This document shows positions 14,205 to 15,160 of a stretch of DNA of 15,160 nt, piece by piece. This DNA comes from an uncultured Campylobacter sp. GTDB lineage: Bacteria; Campylobacterota; Campylobacteria; Campylobacterales; Campylobacteraceae. Positions within the stretch are counted from its first letter, which is position 1; each line of letters opens with the position of its first letter. Location of the stretch: NCBI RefSeq assembly GCF_937949835.1, contig NZ_CALEDC010000188.1:1-15160 (forward strand), given 5' to 3'. A program made the translations under genes and the position numbers. The notes beneath the pieces were generated by a model. The model ran no database searches. It saw nothing but the letters and a program-made list of their open reading frames with translations, and was not told the DNA's origin.

Positions 14205-14591
14205 ATGAAAGAAATTTATCCAACCGGTTTCGCGCCGAAAAAGGCGCATTATGCGCCGGGCATCCTAGATGACGACGGTACGCTCTACGTCTCGGGGCAG
14301 CTAAGCGTGGATCCGCGCACGGGAGCCGCTCCAGATGGTCTTGCTGAGCAGACCGCGCAGGCTCTAAGCAATGTCGCGGCAGTGCTGGCCGCCGCGGGAG
14401 CGGATAAAAGCGACGTGCGGATGTGCCGCGTCTATACGCCTGACGTCGCGAACTGGGACGTGATCGACAAGCAGTACGCGCTATTTTTTGGCGTGCACAA
14501 GCCCGCTCGCGTCGTGGTACCGACTACGGCTCTACACTTCGGCTGTCTCGTAGAGATCGAGGCCGTCGCAAAAATCAAAGAGAAAAAATAG
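14205..14591 (+). CDS. ridA: RidA family reactive intermediate/enamine deaminase
   Basis: RidA proteins are small cytosolic trimers that hydrolyse reactive enamine/imine intermediates, such as 2-aminoacrylate, released by PLP enzymes, protecting other PLP enzymes from damage. The 128-residue product is full length. R102 (PARVVVP) and E117 (LVEIEA) have the same 15-residue spacing as R105 and E120 of E. coli RidA, and the LYVSGQLSVDP motif lies at 27-37. AAGGAG (14194-14199) five bases before ATG 14205 fixes the start. The gene is divergent from a PAS-HTH regulator and 8 nt upstream of a PLP enzyme. That context suggests RidA serves that enzyme. Archetypal deaminase activity is inferred from the arginine and glutamate. 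Confidence 0.9.
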   Translation: MKEIYPTGFAPKKAHYAPGILDDDGTLYVSGQLSVDPRTGAAPDGLAEQTAQALSNVAAVLAAAGADKSDVRMCRVYTPDVANWDVIDKQYALFFGVHKPARVVVPTTALHFGCLVEIEAVAKIKEKK

Positions 14592-14599
14592 GAGCGAAA

Positions 14600-15160
14600 A
14601 TGAGCGATTTCATCTGCACGGGCTGCGGCAAGCACGCGCCCATCGATACTTTGAGCTATAAATGCGGCTGCGGCGGGCTGTATAAGCTAAACTCCGACGC
14701 GCCTAAATTTAACCCCGCGCTCGTAGATCAAAGCGAGTTTAGCATCTTTAGATACCGCAGGTTTATGGGCATCGACACGGCTAAATTTAGAGAAATTTCG
14801 ATGGGCGAGGGGCTCACGGCGAGCGTGAAATTCGGCGAAAATCTCTATCTTAAGCTTGATTACGCGATGCCTACGCTTTCGTTCAAAGATCGCGGTGCGG
14901 CGGTTTTGGTACTACATGCCAAAAATATCGGCGTTAAAAAGGTGCTGCAAGACTCCAGCGGCAACGCAGGTAACGCCGTGGCGGCGTACTGCGCTCGCGC
15001 GGGCATCGAGTGCGAAATTTACGTTCCGAAGGGCACGTCGCCTAAAAAGATCGATATGATCAAAAGCCACGGCGCGTACGTCACGGTATTCGACGGTAGC
15101 CGCGACGAGACGGCGGATGCGTGCCGCAAAAAGGCCGCGCAGGAGCAGATCTATTACGCC
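14600..15160 (+). CDS. Threonine synthase-like PLP-dependent (fold type II) enzyme, N-terminal part
   Basis: The open reading frame runs through the end of the window, giving 187 residues so far. A zinc-ribbon-like start (C6, C9, C22, C24) precedes the PLP domain. The cofactor lysine is probably K96 in PTLSFKDRG, and the phosphate-binding loop is SSGNAGNAVAAY (119-130). This combination resembles archaeal-type threonine synthases and related lyases such as cysteate synthase-like or diaminopropionate-type enzymes; the missing C-terminus prevents a choice. AGGAG (14590-14594) overlaps the ridA stop codon and is five bases before the ATG. Tight coupling to ridA suggests the enzyme makes, or risks releasing, an enamine such as aminoacrylate or aminocrotonate. 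Whether it is biosynthetic or catabolic is unknown. Confidence 0.82.
   Translation, partial: MSDFICTGCGKHAPIDTLSYKCGCGGLYKLNSDAPKFNPALVDQSEFSIFRYRRFMGIDTAKFREISMGEGLTASVKFGENLYLKLDYAMPTLSFKDRGAAVLVLHAKNIGVKKVLQDSSGNAGNAVAAYCARAGIECEIYVPKGTSPKKIDMIKSHGAYVTVFDGSRDETADACRKKAAQEQIYYA

Noticed and set aside
14856..15059. Basic 67-codon frame inside the PLP enzyme gene
   Set aside because: The other frame encodes the PLP lysine and SGNAG loop continuously; this one is a shadow.
1..15160. CRISPR array, tRNA, rRNA, insertion sequence or phage genes
   Set aside because: No regularly spaced repeats, cloverleaf-like sequences, transposase motifs or terminal inverted repeats were recognised by eye.

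Overview
The window reads as Campylobacterota, most likely a Campylobacter of the oral gracilis/rectus/concisus type (inference from protein character and from the abundance of AAATTT-like words; no species call can be proven here). It is chromosomal. About 10 kb is a housekeeping ribosomal-protein operon and about 4 kb is accessory sequence.

Positions 1-206 hold an AT-rich upstream region, a textbook sigma-70 promoter (TTGACA at 115-120, 17-bp spacer, TATAAT at 138-143) and a short leader that can fold into two back-to-back hairpins. From 207 to 10633 all genes run on the + strand with spacings of -14 to +77 nt: rpsJ, rplC, rplD, rplW, rplB, rpsS, rplV, rpsC, rplP, rpmC, rpsQ, rplN, rplX, rplE, rpsN, rpsH, rplF, rplR, rpsE, rplO, secY, map. 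This is the S10 and spc operons fused without a visible promoter between them, lacking rpmD (L30) and ending at map rather than continuing into infA/rpmJ/alpha. The only sizeable internal gap, 77 nt between rpsH and rplF, contains an inverted repeat. The operon supplies ribosomal proteins, the SecY translocon core and methionine aminopeptidase.

Positions 10634-11133 are non-coding, with AAAATTTT-rich dyads. A 679-residue inner-membrane phosphoethanolamine-transferase-like protein follows (11134-13173). It has five predicted membrane segments, an unusual Ser/Ala/Asn-rich repeat linker and a cysteine-free catalytic domain. It is convergent with a YheO/DauR-type PAS-HTH regulator (13346-14083, minus strand) related by family and gene order to Campylobacter HeuR. 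The regulator is divergent from ridA (14205-14591), which is followed 8 nt later by a PLP enzyme of the threonine-synthase fold that runs off the window end. The divergent promoter region carries two near-identical 19-bp repeats 60 bp apart, a third copy of their core lies beyond the 3' end of the regulator gene, and a perfect 16-bp palindrome sits next to the ridA ribosome-binding site. I infer a small regulated amino-acid catabolism module in which RidA clears reactive enamines made by the PLP enzyme.

No RNA genes, insertion sequences, CRISPR arrays or phage genes were seen. The most interesting material is the regulator/ridA intergenic region, the linker insertions in the regulator and the transferase, and the RNA-level structures in the ribosomal operon.
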